64,000 nt of DNA from Pseudomonas marginalis (GTDB taxonomy: Bacteria; Pseudomonadota; Gammaproteobacteria; Pseudomonadales; Pseudomonadaceae), in assembly GCF_024169655.1 (NCBI RefSeq), contig NZ_JALJWV010000001.1:4756001-4820000 (forward strand), in the 5' to 3' direction. Made by a program: the position numbers and the translations under genes. Below the pieces are notes generated by a model that saw nothing but the letters and a program-made list of their open reading frames with translations, ran no database searches and had not been told where the DNA came from. Below, one piece after another: positions 25,658 through 33,267 of the stretch. Every line of letters starts with the position of its first letter. The first letter of the stretch is position 1.

Positions 25658-26530
25658 TCACACCAAACTGTCGGGCGTCCCCACTGCCTGGAACAACGTG
25701 CGGTCGGATAGCTTGGTCTGCAGCCCAATCAATATTTGCTCAAGTTCTACCCGGGCCTCTGCCTGGAGCCCCAGGCACATACCGATTCCGTCCGCATCCG
25801 TACTGAGTCGGGATGACATCGAGATCTTATAGTCGCCAGCACCTGCATTATCCATTTTATAGGCATGAAGATGCATTGAGTCGCCAATCAATGCCGGTGT
25901 TTCAAGATGGTCGAATTTAAATTCCTTGGTCATGTAGCTCAACAGCTTGTCCTGGACCACCAACACCAGCTTCTTGTTGAGGTGTTCAAATGTCTGCACT
26001 TTGTGGTGCATTTGAACCAAGATGGTTTTTGCGGTCATTTTCCAGTTCATGCCGAAGGTTTTATTGGACGCTTCAGCACTGTCCGACCTGGAAATCCCTA
26101 GCGTTTCCAGCATTCTCTGGCGTTCTGGCCAGACCGTTCCGGTCGTATCGAGGGTCTGCAGCTCGATGCCAACGAAGTCCTTCACCTTTCCATCTTTTAC
26201 CGACACCAAGAAATAATCGACACTTCCCCCCGGGATCGACACTTCGGGGATGATGTGAAGCTCGTTCCCCGGTTCATGGGTCGTCAATAGATGAAAACAG
26301 TCGGTAAAAATCTGCCGGCGCTCGATTAGCCGGACAGGACAGATGATTACCGGTTCCTGCACTTTTCCGTACAGCACGCTGCACGTACCGATAGAAATGT
26401 CGGGGTTGGACTTCCTGACTTTGTAGCAACGCTTGTTGGTATAGGCGCAGCGTTGAGCGCCAATCACGCCTTGCCAGTCGACGGAGCGATTATGCGTACC
26501 CTTCCCGAACAACTCTATTATTTTGCTCAT
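25658..26530 (-). CDS. NotI-like type II restriction endonuclease
   Basis: This 290-aa protein is read as a NotI-family nuclease. The N-terminal cysteine cluster (RCAYTNKRCYKVRKS, IGTCSV) resembles the metal-binding cysteines of NotI. The core PGGSVDYFLVSVKDGKVKDFVGIELQTLDTTG fits the PD-(D/E)xK layout and the NotI signature E-x-Q-T-x-D-x-x-G. The ATG at 26530 overlaps the methyltransferase stop codon (ATGA); a GTG five codons earlier is possible. Codons and base composition look richer in A/T than the flanking oprB and sulfur genes, suggesting transfer. The recognition site cannot be read from sequence. Confidence 0.78.
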   Translation of the reverse strand: MSKIIELFGKGTHNRSVDWQGVIGAQRCAYTNKRCYKVRKSNPDISIGTCSVLYGKVQEPVIICPVRLIERRQIFTDCFHLLTTHEPGNELHIIPEVSIPGGSVDYFLVSVKDGKVKDFVGIELQTLDTTGTVWPERQRMLETLGISRSDSAEASNKTFGMNWKMTAKTILVQMHHKVQTFEHLNKKLVLVVQDKLLSYMTKEFKFDHLETPALIGDSMHLHAYKMDNAGAGDYKISMSSRLSTDADGIGMCLGLQAEARVELEQILIGLQTKLSDRTLFQAVGTPDSLV

Positions 26531-27657
26531 AACAGCGTATTGCACCTGTCTTTGGTCATCTCAAGATACTGCTCGGAGATATCTATCCCGATCGACTTCA
26601 AGCCTAAGCGTTGCGCCGCGACCATCGTTGTTCCCGTACCGCAGAAAGGGTCGATTGCAATACCGCCTGGTGGGCAGGTCGCCAATAAAGGTATACGGCA
26701 CAGGTCGACCGGATAGGGCGCAAAGTGGGTTTCCCGGCCCTGCGAATCTTCCGGGAGAATGTCCCAGACGTCAGACGGTTTACTCCCCTTCGGATGGTAT
26801 TTAAGAAAGTAATAACCTTTATCCCTGAGTTCCTTCGCTCGTCCCGATACTTTTTCACTGTCGGAGTGCGTCGCTCTTTGCTGGCCACGAATGATCATCC
26901 GGAAGTCTGACACTTTACCGCAAGACAAATCTGCGAGGATGCCGGCCAGGGCGGCATGTGCGGATAATTTTTCTGCGTCGCTCAACGAGGTCGACAACTC
27001 GATCTGACGCTTGTAACGCACGCCCGAAACGCCCGTGGCGGAAACTATCGAGCCATTCACCACTTTGGATTCTCTGGGCTTGGACCGGACGGCATCAGCA
27101 TTGTAATAATAGTTTTTTGACTGCTTCACAAAGTGAAACAAGTTCTCATGAACATTGCCAAGCCGGTCTTTGGTGTTGTCCATGCCGCCTTTCAGTTTGT
27201 TCCATATGATGCTGTTTCGAAGTATCCAGCCTTGATTGTCGGTAAGCTCGAAAACCACTCGCCAAGGAATCCCGAGCAGCCCCTTACCGCTATAAGAATC
27301 ACCGAGATTGAGCCAGAACGACCCCGTCGACTTCAGCACGCGCTTGAGTTCCAGAAACACAGCGCAAAGATCTGCTACGAAATCCCGATAGTCTTTTTCC
27401 AGGCCTATCCCGCCGTTTTGATATTCCCGCTTCCCCCAGTACGGCGGCGACGTCATTGCAAAATCAACCGACTCGTCCGGCAGCGACTTCAATACGTCGA
27501 GGCAATCCCCGTTCAGAAGAAGGGGGCGTGTAGAAGATGACTGGCCGTACTTCAGAAGTGCAGAAGAAAAATCATTCTGGACGATGGTCGAAGGTTCAAA
27601 CGCGTCTTTCTCCTGCGCAGAAAATAGTGCGGGGTCGTTAAGTTCTGTGTAGGTCAT
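26527..27657 (-). CDS. Type II DNA methyltransferase (N4-cytosine type, beta class)
   Basis: This 376-aa modification methylase is partner of the nuclease downstream. Motif IV is TSPPYWGKREY, with SPPY typical of N4-cytosine (sometimes N6-adenine) methylases. The SAM motif comes near the C-terminus (IDPFCGTGTTMVAAQRLG, IGIDIS), so the order IV-TRD-I marks the beta class. The variable target-recognition region lies between about residues 150 and 300. It is transcribed first, which lets modification precede restriction. No control (C) protein gene is visible. Confidence 0.88.
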   Translation of the reverse strand: MTYTELNDPALFSAQEKDAFEPSTIVQNDFSSALLKYGQSSSTRPLLLNGDCLDVLKSLPDESVDFAMTSPPYWGKREYQNGGIGLEKDYRDFVADLCAVFLELKRVLKSTGSFWLNLGDSYSGKGLLGIPWRVVFELTDNQGWILRNSIIWNKLKGGMDNTKDRLGNVHENLFHFVKQSKNYYYNADAVRSKPRESKVVNGSIVSATGVSGVRYKRQIELSTSLSDAEKLSAHAALAGILADLSCGKVSDFRMIIRGQQRATHSDSEKVSGRAKELRDKGYYFLKYHPKGSKPSDVWDILPEDSQGRETHFAPYPVDLCRIPLLATCPPGGIAIDPFCGTGTTMVAAQRLGLKSIGIDISEQYLEMTKDRCNTLL

Positions 27658-28002
27658 GAGGTGTCCAAACGGGAACGGCGGTAATGGCTACAGGATGGCC
27701 TTCTAACGCTGTCCTGATCAGACCCGGATGGTACAGAGCCTGAGGAAAGCCGGGCAAGCCAAACCGTACTGAAGGGACAGGCGTTGAGCCACGGGGTGTC
27801 GACTCCCAGGGCTCGGTCAATTCGGTCGCCTTGCGATGGCGCAGAGCGACCTCATCGGATCAGCAAAGCTGCACCACTCACTTTCGCTTCGCCTTTAGCC
27901 CCCGACCTCTCCTGCCAGCGACGAACGCAGATCGGTGCTGACACACACTTATTGTTTTTATATACTATTATTTAACAAACTGAACAGTTAGTGATCAATC
28001 GT
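27658..28002. other. Non-coding region between the RM genes and the bigR operon
   Basis: I see no gene here. It contains the divergent starts of the methyltransferase and of the sulfur-responsive operon, including the promoter and palindrome at 27938-27989. Confidence 0.6.
27938..27989 (+). promoter_or_regulatory. Sigma-70 promoter and operator of the bigR operon
   Basis: CTGACA (27938-27943), a 17-base spacer and TATACT (27961-27966) make a good sigma-70 promoter. The perfect palindrome AACTG-AA-CAGTT (27978-27989) lies a few bases past the expected start of transcription, where binding of the ArsR-type repressor would block it. The A/T-rich stretch resembles BigR-type operators. Confidence 0.6.
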
Positions 28003-28317
28003 ATGCCCGAATCAGATCTCCAGCGGCTTCACGCCAACGCCGATGCCGCCAGCAAGTTCCTTAAGGCTCTGGCCAATCCGGATCGCTTGATCCTGCTCTG
28101 CCAGCTATCCCAAGGCGAGCGCAATGTCGGCGATCTGGAGTCGCTGCTCGGGATACAACAACCGACGCTGTCTCAACAGCTGGCTGTGCTGCGCCGCGAA
28201 GGACTGGTGGATACCCGTCGAGACGGAAAGCAGGTGTTCTATCGCATCAGCAGTCCTGCGGCATTGGCAGTCATCCAAACCTTGTATCAACAATTTTGCG
28301 CTGGAGAAGCCTCATGA
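28003..28317 (+). CDS. bigR: ArsR-family persulfide-responsive repressor (BigR/SqrR-like)
   Basis: This is a 104-aa winged-helix repressor. The recognition helix region is VGDLESLLGIQQPTLSQQLAVLRREGLVDTRRDGKQVFYRI. Two cysteines, Cys33 (LILLCQLSQGE) and Cys99 (QQFCAGEAS), sit where BigR/SqrR/YgaV proteins carry the pair that reacts with sulfane sulfur; arsenic-type metal motifs are absent. I chose the ATG at 28003; a GTG four codons upstream is possible. Its stop overlaps the next start (ATGA), and two YeeE/YedE transporters follow, as in known BigR operons. Confidence 0.82.
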   Translation: MPESDLQRLHANADAASKFLKALANPDRLILLCQLSQGERNVGDLESLLGIQQPTLSQQLAVLRREGLVDTRRDGKQVFYRISSPAALAVIQTLYQQFCAGEAS

Positions 28318-28754
28318 ATATCGACTGGCTCAACTTCACTCCCTGGTCATCCCTTGCAGGCGGCGCATTGATTGGCTTGGCGGCCAGTCTTTTCGTCGTC
28401 GCCAACGGGCGTATCGCCGGCATCAGCGGTCTGATCGGCAGTCTTTTACAGCGGGGAAGCGAGGGAGCTGGGGAGAAGGCGCTTTTTCTCCTGGGCCTGC
28501 TCATCGCGCCGCTTCTATGGGGCTTGTTCGCCGCGCTGCCGCAGATTGAATTCCAAAGTGGCGGGTTTGGACTGATCGTCGCCGGTGTATTGGTGGGTAT
28601 TGGCACACGCTACGGTTCAGGTTGCACCAGTGGCCATGGCGTGTGCGGCATATCGCGCCTTTCGCCGCGATCGATGGTCGCCACCGCCTGTTTCATGTTC
28701 AGCGGTTTCATTACCGTATTTGTCCTGCGTCATCTGCTGGGAGGCTGGATATGA
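28314..28754 (+). CDS. YeeE/YedE sulfur-transport protein, first subunit
   Basis: This is a 146-aa membrane protein with about four helices. The motif GTRYGSGCTSGHGVCG (Cys104 and Cys111) is the hallmark of YeeE/TsuA-type carriers, whose cysteines relay thiosulfate or persulfide sulfur through the membrane. It overlaps bigR upstream (ATGA) and its partner downstream (ATGA), so all three are tightly coupled. It corresponds to PmpA-type half-size proteins. Confidence 0.85.
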   Translation: MNIDWLNFTPWSSLAGGALIGLAASLFVVANGRIAGISGLIGSLLQRGSEGAGEKALFLLGLLIAPLLWGLFAALPQIEFQSGGFGLIVAGVLVGIGTRYGSGCTSGHGVCGISRLSPRSMVATACFMFSGFITVFVLRHLLGGWI

Positions 28755-29170
28755 ACAAACTGACGGCATTCATTGCTGGCCTGCTGTTCGGCTTGGGGCT
28801 GCTGCTGGCAGGCATGGCCAACCCGAGCAAAGTCCTGGCGTTCCTGGATTTAGCCGGTGCTTGGGACCCTTCCCTTGCGCTGGTCATGGTCGGGGCCATT
28901 GGCATAGCCATTGGCCCGCTGACCTGGGCGCGCCAACAATCCCGCTCGCTGCTGGGAACGCCAATGCAGTTGCCGACCAAGCGTGAATTGGACCCGCGTT
29001 TGATCGGCGGCAGCCTGCTATTCGGCATCGGCTGGGGGATAGCAGGCATCTGTCCTGGCCCTGCGGTGGCAATTCTGCTGACAGGACGCTGGCAAGCAAT
29101 CGTGTTCATGTTGGCCATGCTGGCCGGCATGTTGTTGTTTACTGCGCTGGAGACCCGGCGCAACCACTGA
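28751..29170 (+). CDS. YeeE/YedE sulfur-transport protein, second subunit
   Basis: This is a 139-aa membrane protein with about four hydrophobic segments. GWGIAGICPGPA contains the conserved Gly-x-Cys-Pro-Gly motif of the family. It pairs with the preceding half-size protein; together they equal one full-length TsuA-like carrier. The four-base overlap with the previous gene and the short 13-base gap to the next one indicate a single operon. Confidence 0.85.
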   Translation: MNKLTAFIAGLLFGLGLLLAGMANPSKVLAFLDLAGAWDPSLALVMVGAIGIAIGPLTWARQQSRSLLGTPMQLPTKRELDPRLIGGSLLFGIGWGIAGICPGPAVAILLTGRWQAIVFMLAMLAGMLLFTALETRRNH

Positions 29171-29183
29171 TCGGGAGATCGTC

Positions 29184-29372
29184 ATGAAAGCGAACCTTGG
29201 AACCATTGACCGTAGCCTGCGCATTGTCGCCGGCCTGGTTCTCATTGGCCTCAGTCTGATGGGCGTGATCGGCTGGTGGGGTTGGATCGGCTTAGTGCCA
29301 CTGGCTACTGGTCTTTTCCGTTTTTGCCCTGTGTACAGGTTGCTGGGCATCAAAACCTGTAACCGTTGCTGA
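29184..29372 (+). CDS. Small DUF2892 membrane protein
   Basis: This 62-aa protein has two hydrophobic helices (IVAGLVLIGLSLMGVIGWWGWIGLVPLATGLF) and cysteines in RFCPVYRLLGIKTCNRC. It matches the DUF2892 module, also found at the membrane end of the rhodanese YgaP. A GGGAG Shine-Dalgarno precedes the ATG. Its place at the end of the bigR-YeeE genes suggests a role in sulfane-sulfur handling. No separate rhodanese or sulfur dioxygenase gene accompanies it here. Confidence 0.8.
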   Translation: MKANLGTIDRSLRIVAGLVLIGLSLMGVIGWWGWIGLVPLATGLFRFCPVYRLLGIKTCNRC

Positions 29373-29566
29373 GCAAAAACCCATAGCGTTCACGTGCATG
29401 AGGCCATTGGCGCAGCCGATTTCGTGGCTATGCGCCAAGCACGGGACGCTGCGTTGGGCATGTGCGCGTTGACGCCAACAGCTGGATCTATAAACGTACA
29501 CACCGAGTATTTTTGTTTAAATCTGCGTGGTGTCGTTTCAAAAGCTGTTTGAACAAGGAAATTTCA

Positions 29567-29932
29567 ATGTCCGACCTGAACGATCCGCGCGTGTTCTTTG
29601 CCGCCGAGCGCACATTGCTGGCATGGAACCGAACCAGTCTTTCGCTGATGGCATTTGGCTTTGTGATTGAACGATCCGGGCTACTGCTGCAGATGCTGAA
29701 ACCGGACGTTCCGGGTTCTCCCGGAAAACACTTTTCGTTCTGGATCGGGCTGGCTTTTCTGATGCTGGGCTCATCGGTTGCCTGCTGGTCATCCTGGCAA
29801 TACAAAAAGGTGGTCAAGACCCTCAGGCCCGTTGAGATCCCCCTCGGCTACAGCGTTAATACCGGCCCTGGCATTAATGTCATTACTGCAATCCTGGGCG
29901 TTTTGCTCATGGTCTATTTGTTCATGATGTGA
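29567..29932 (+). CDS. DUF202 (YidH-like) inner-membrane protein
   Basis: This 121-aa protein has the family signature DPRVFFAAERTLLAWNRTSLSLMAFGFVIER followed by two further hydrophobic segments (FWIGLAFLMLGSSVACWSSWQY and NVITAILGVLLMVYLFMM). The ATG at 29567 has AAGGAAAT upstream. Function in the family is unknown. It lies 194 bases after the sulfur operon, so cotranscription is possible but unclear. Confidence 0.82.
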   Translation: MSDLNDPRVFFAAERTLLAWNRTSLSLMAFGFVIERSGLLLQMLKPDVPGSPGKHFSFWIGLAFLMLGSSVACWSSWQYKKVVKTLRPVEIPLGYSVNTGPGINVITAILGVLLMVYLFMM

Positions 29933-30070
29933 GCAAGACTGGCCTGCGTGACCTCACTCGACGTCCCCAATGGGCGGTAGACGGGTGCCGTCGAGCATCT
30001 CCCGGCGAGTGAACGAGTGTGATCCTGGCTCACCTTTAGACCCTGATTATGTGAGTCGCCCTTCAAAAAC

Positions 30071-30110
30071 AAAAAAGCCCCGCCAGAGCAACGCCCGGCT
30101 GGGCTTTTTG
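30071..30110. terminator. Bidirectional terminator after the DUF202 gene
   Basis: AAAAAGCCC pairs with GGGCTTTTT around an interior rich in GC. It lies between the DUF202 gene and the tRNA-Arg gene on the opposite strand and could serve both. Confidence 0.75.
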
Positions 30111-30186
30111 TTGGCCTATTGCTGTCACCCTACTGTCATGGGAAAAATGAGCTGGCAGTGGATCGGCGCGAGAGACCTTATTTGTA

Positions 30187-30263
30187 TGGTGTCCCAGGGC
30201 CGGTTCGAACGGCCAACCTTCCCCTTAGGAGGGGGATGCTCTATCCAATTGAGCTACTGGGAC
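30187..30263 (-). tRNA. tRNA-Arg (CCT)
   Basis: On the minus strand the gene reads GTCCCAG-TA-GCTC at the 5' end and forms a full cloverleaf. The anticodon loop CTCCTAA gives anticodon CCT (codon AGG). The T arm is GGCCG-TTCGAAC-CGGCC, and CCA is encoded at the 3' end. Length is 77 bases with CCA. Confidence 0.96.
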
Positions 30264-30423
30264 AAATGACAGCCATCGGGCCAACGGCGCTGCGACGGAC
30301 GGCGTGCATGTTAACGGCCAAGGTGGGTTTTGTCATGTCGTCCGTAGGCTTTTTGAGTGTAAGCCAATGCTTGCGCCACTGATCCCGGTTTCGCCCCGCA
30401 AATCCGGGCACCTGAGGCTATCG

Positions 30424-30465
30424 TGCAAAATGCATTACACCAAAATGCCAGCATTGCAAATTGCA
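30424..30465. promoter_or_regulatory. Paired inverted repeats, candidate activator sites for the sigma-54 promoter
   Basis: TGCAAAATGCA (30424-30434) and TGCAAATTGCA (30455-30465) differ at one base and start 31 bases apart, about three helical turns. They lie roughly 55-100 bases upstream of the -24 element, a usual place for an enhancer-binding protein. The regulator is unknown. Confidence 0.5.
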
Positions 30466-30519
30466 ACCCGAGCGCTGTTTAGATTAAACTCAAACCATTG
30501 ATTTTATTGAAATAAAACA

Positions 30520-30537
30520 TTGGCACGGCATCTGCAA
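30520..30537 (+). promoter_or_regulatory. Sigma-54 promoter
   Basis: TTGGCACGGCATCTGCAA has GG at -24 and GC at -12 exactly ten bases apart, and the TGGCACG half is a perfect RpoN consensus. It lies about 50 bases upstream of the start at 30588. Confidence 0.8.
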
Positions 30538-30587
30538 CACTTCTCCCACACATCCATTCGGCTGAACCCGCTGCGGAGAAGATGACG

Positions 30588-30815
30588 ATGAACAGCACCC
30601 TTCTGTTAGCCCTCAATACCGTAGCCCTGGCCGCACTGGTGATGTTTCATTTTCAGTCGAGCGTCAGCGATGACGTCGCGCAGATCCGCCAGCCCGTGCC
30701 GCATCATCTGCAACAACGCCCGCAATTGGCGGTGATGACGGCCAACCCGCAATCACCTGTGCGCCTTACCCAAAGCACGCAGACCGCGCCCGCCACTGAA
30801 CACTGGGTTTTCTGA
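30588..30815 (+). CDS. Small membrane-anchored hypothetical protein
   Basis: This 75-aa protein begins with a hydrophobic helix (STLLLALNTVALAALVMFHF) and continues with a polar, Gln/Thr/Pro-rich tail, probably outside the membrane. The ATG at 30588 is better spaced from GCGGAG than the ATG two codons earlier. It is the first gene after the sigma-54 promoter and is followed eleven bases later by another tiny membrane protein. No family is recognised. Confidence 0.65.
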   Translation: MNSTLLLALNTVALAALVMFHFQSSVSDDVAQIRQPVPHHLQQRPQLAVMTANPQSPVRLTQSTQTAPATEHWVF

Positions 30816-30826
30816 GGAAGCCTTCC

Positions 30827-31006
30827 ATGTCCAAAATCGCCTGGCTGTTTTTGTGCCTGACCGTCGTAACTGCCGTACTGGGTATGTCAACCTCGTCCCA
30901 GGACGCTCACGCCACCACCCTCATCGCCAGCGCCGTGTTCGGCAGCCTCCTGTTGTTGACGCTGATCGTCGGCCGCCGAATCAAATTCGACCCCGTGCTG
31001 CGCTGA
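30827..31006 (+). CDS. Very small two-helix membrane protein
   Basis: This 59-aa protein has two hydrophobic segments, WLFLCLTVVTAVLGM and TLIASAVFGSLLLLTLIV, and a basic end (GRRIKFDPVLR). GAGGAAG lies at ideal distance before the ATG. It lies directly behind the preceding small gene and should be driven by the same sigma-54 promoter. The function is unknown; small hydrophobic proteins like this often modulate larger membrane complexes, which is inference only. Confidence 0.65.
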   Translation: MSKIAWLFLCLTVVTAVLGMSTSSQDAHATTLIASAVFGSLLLLTLIVGRRIKFDPVLR

Positions 31007-31045
31007 TTCTCCGCGGCCCCTGCACCGACCTTATGTCGCCTCGCG

Positions 31046-31070
31046 CTAGTAAATCGGCAAATTGCCACTA
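31046..31070. promoter_or_regulatory. Nested inverted repeat in the amrZ upstream region
   Basis: CTAGT and ACTAG enclose GGCAA-A-TTGCC. GGC/GCC half sites are reminiscent of AmrZ operators, so autoregulation is conceivable, but the distance to amrZ (over 300 bases) is long. Confidence 0.35.
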
Positions 31071-31312
31071 GTCTTAAAAACAAGGGCAAAAGGCCATATT
31101 GCGATACGATATGCGACTCCAACCCTTTAGCAGCAACGGCTTGCGGGATGATGGACTGTGGCGATCGCCCGCAAAAAAGTTTTCCAACCAGCCCGCAAAA
31201 ATGCAAATCAGTACTGGCATAAAGCCTTTAGGCAGTTCAATATTTGTCACAGAATTGACGCCAAGGAACCGGCAAAATTGAGGCATGATGCGGCCTCTTT
31301 GCAATTCAGGTT

Positions 31313-31339
31313 GAACTTTGGTCGTGAGCCTTGTCTTAA
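31313..31339 (+). promoter_or_regulatory. Possible AlgU (sigma-22) promoter of amrZ
   Basis: GAACTT is followed after 15 bases by TCTTAA. The AlgU consensus is GAACTT-N16/17-TCTGA, so spacing is one base short. amrZ is AlgU-dependent in P. aeruginosa, which supports the reading. Confidence 0.4.
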
Positions 31340-31395
31340 CACTCATCTTGCGGCCAATTCCAATAACCGCTCCCCTGAACTAACCGGTTAAATAT

Positions 31396-31722
31396 ATGCG
31401 CCCATTGAAACAGGCAATTTATTCCAGCCGCACGGCTGACAAGTTCGTCGTACGTCTGCCAGACGGAATGCGGGAACGCATTGCCGAGGTGGCTCGCAAT
31501 CATCACCGCAGCATGAACTCCGAAATCATCGCGCGCCTTGAGCAGAGCCTCATTCAGGAAGGCGCGTTGGGTGAAGAGTTAAGCATGCGCCTGGACAGCC
31601 CTGAGCTGTCACTGCACGAACGCGAACTGCTGCAGCGTTTTCGTCAGCTCTCCCACCGCCAGCAAAATGCCCTCGTTTCGCTTATTGCACATGACGTTGA
31701 GGCGGCCGCAGAAGCCAATTGA
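31396..31722 (+). CDS. amrZ: Ribbon-helix-helix regulator AmrZ
   Basis: This 108-aa DNA-binding protein is closely similar to P. aeruginosa AmrZ (AlgZ), which controls alginate, motility, c-di-GMP and iron genes. The ribbon-helix-helix core is SSRTADKFVVRLPDGMRERIAEVARNHHRSMNSEIIARLEQSL (residues ~10-55). The C-terminal half (SPELSLHERELLQRFRQLSHRQQNALVSLIAHDVE) is the tetramerisation domain. It has a long upstream regulatory region and a terminator directly after it. Confidence 0.95.
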   Translation: MRPLKQAIYSSRTADKFVVRLPDGMRERIAEVARNHHRSMNSEIIARLEQSLIQEGALGEELSMRLDSPELSLHERELLQRFRQLSHRQQNALVSLIAHDVEAAAEAN

Positions 31723-31740
31723 TCTGCCCCTGAAAGCCGA

Positions 31741-31766
31741 AGCCAGCCACGTGCTGGCTTTTTTTT
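31741..31766 (+). terminator. Rho-independent terminator after amrZ
   Basis: AGCCAGC, loop CACGT, GCTGGCT followed by eight T residues, 19 bases after the amrZ stop. Confidence 0.9.
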
Positions 31767-31792
31767 GCGCGTAATTCGGGAAGGCAATACTG

Positions 31793-31816
31793 GGCGGGGG
31801 CTGGGTTGCCCCCGCC
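31793..31816. other. GC-rich hairpin downstream of mgtE
   Basis: GGCGGGGG and CCCCCGCC are perfect eight-base arms around an eight-base loop, nine bases after the mgtE stop on the minus strand. No clear U-run follows, so termination is uncertain. Confidence 0.5.
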
Positions 31817-31824
31817 GCGAGGGG

Positions 31825-33267
31825 TCAGAGCAGGAAGATCGTCGCCAGGCCAAGGAAGATGAAGAAGCCGCCACTGTCGGTCATGGCGGTAATCATCACA
31901 CTGGCACCCATGGCCGGGTCGCGCCCAAGGCGCGCCAGGGTCATGGGGATCAGCACCCCCATCAGGGCCGCCAACAGCAGGTTAAGCGTCATGGCGGCGG
32001 TCATGACCACCCCTAGCGACCAGCTGCCATACAGCAAGTAGGCCACGATCCCGATCACGCCGCCCCACACCACACCATTGATCAGCCCCACCGCCAATTC
32101 CTTGCGCATCAGGCGCGAGGTGTTGCCGGTATTGACTTGGTCGAGCGCCATGGCGCGCACGATCATGGTAATGGTCTGGTTGCCGGAGTTACCGCCGATC
32201 CCGGCGACAATGGGCATCAACGCCGCCAGCGCCACCAGCTTCTCGATCGAGCCTTCAAACAGCCCGATCACCCGCGAAGCGATAAACGCGGTGATCAGGT
32301 TTACGGCCAACCACGCCCAGCGGTTACGCAGGGAGCGCCAGACCGACGCAAAAATATCTTCCTCTTCACGCAGACCCGCCATGTTGAGGACTTCGGTTTC
32401 ACTTTCTTCACGGATCAGGTCGACCATTTCATCGATGGTCAGACGACCGATCAGCTTGCCGTTCTTGTCGACCACCGGGGCCGAGATCAAGTCGTAACGC
32501 TCGAATGCCTGGGCGGCATCGTAGGCGTCTTCATCCGGATGGAAACTCACCGGATCGTTGGCCATCACGTCCACAACCTTCTTCTCGGGGTCGTTGACCA
32601 GCAGGCGCGTGATCGGCAACACGCCCTTGAGAATACCTTCGTAGTCGACCACGAACAATTTGTCGGTATGCCCTGGCAGCTCTTTCAGGCGACGCAGGTA
32701 ACGCAGTACCACTTCCAGGCTGACGTCTTCGCGGATGGTGACCATCTCGAAGTCCATCAGCGCGCCGACCTGGTCCTCGTCATAGGACAGCGCGGAGCGC
32801 ACACGCTCACGCTGCTGGCCATCGAGGGTTTCCATCAGCTCATGGACAACATCACGGGGCAGCTCGGGGGCCAGGTCAGCCAGTTCGTCGGCATCCATCT
32901 CCCGGGCCGCGGCCAGGAGCTCGTGATCATCCATGTCGGCGATCAGGGTTTCACGGACGGAGTCGGATACTTCGAGCAGGATGTCGCCGTCGCGGTCGGC
33001 CTTGACCAACTGCCAGAGGGTCAGTCGATCATCCAGCGGCAAGGCCTCAAGGATATAAGCGACGTCGGCGGAGTGCAGGTCATCGAGCTTGCGTTGCAAC
33101 TCGACGAGGTTTTGCCGATGAACCAGGTTTTCGACGCGGTCGTGGTTCGGACCTTCCTGGCGGTGCGTGAGGTCTTCGACCAAGCGCTGGCGCTGCAACA
33201 GCTCGATAACTTGAGCCAGACGATCCTGCAGGCTTTCTTGTGTTTTCTTTACTTCTACTTCGGTCAT
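31825..33267 (-). CDS. mgtE: Magnesium transporter MgtE
   Basis: This is a 480-aa Mg2+ channel/transporter. Residues ~30-160 form the acidic superhelical N domain (ADVAYILEALPLDDRLTLWQL, LADLAPELPRDVVHELMETL). Two CBS domains follow (MVTIREDVSLEVVLRYLRR, NDPVSFHPDEDAYDAAQAF). Five membrane helices fill the C-terminal part, with the pore signature PIVAGIGGNSGNQTITMIVRA. I chose the ATG at 33267, consistent with family N-termini; longer in-frame reading is unsupported. Confidence 0.95.
   Translation of the reverse strand: MTEVEVKKTQESLQDRLAQVIELLQRQRLVEDLTHRQEGPNHDRVENLVHRQNLVELQRKLDDLHSADVAYILEALPLDDRLTLWQLVKADRDGDILLEVSDSVRETLIADMDDHELLAAAREMDADELADLAPELPRDVVHELMETLDGQQRERVRSALSYDEDQVGALMDFEMVTIREDVSLEVVLRYLRRLKELPGHTDKLFVVDYEGILKGVLPITRLLVNDPEKKVVDVMANDPVSFHPDEDAYDAAQAFERYDLISAPVVDKNGKLIGRLTIDEMVDLIREESETEVLNMAGLREEEDIFASVWRSLRNRWAWLAVNLITAFIASRVIGLFEGSIEKLVALAALMPIVAGIGGNSGNQTITMIVRAMALDQVNTGNTSRLMRKELAVGLINGVVWGGVIGIVAYLLYGSWSLGVVMTAAMTLNLLLAALMGVLIPMTLARLGRDPAMGASVMITAMTDSGGFFIFLGLATIFLL

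Larger units (their letters stand above)
30264..30587. other. Non-coding region upstream of the sigma-54 micro-operon
   Basis: I see no gene in these 324 bases. They hold the two TGCAA-type inverted repeats (30424-30434 and 30455-30465) and the sigma-54 promoter (30520-30537) of the two small membrane genes that follow. Confidence 0.65.
31007..31395. other. Long regulatory region upstream of amrZ
   Basis: There is no convincing gene. It contains a symmetrical element GGCAAATTGCC flanked by CTAGT and ACTAG (31046-31070) and a GAACTT box at 31313. The length fits the complex, autoregulated promoter known for amrZ in other pseudomonads. Confidence 0.55.

Noticed and set aside
25658..27657. Prophage or integrative element carrying the RM genes
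   Set aside because: No integrase, attachment repeat or other mobile gene is visible; flanking genes are intact.
27784..27975. A small frame between the methylase and bigR
   Set aside because: No Shine-Dalgarno, ends in the bigR promoter, and shows no plausible protein features.
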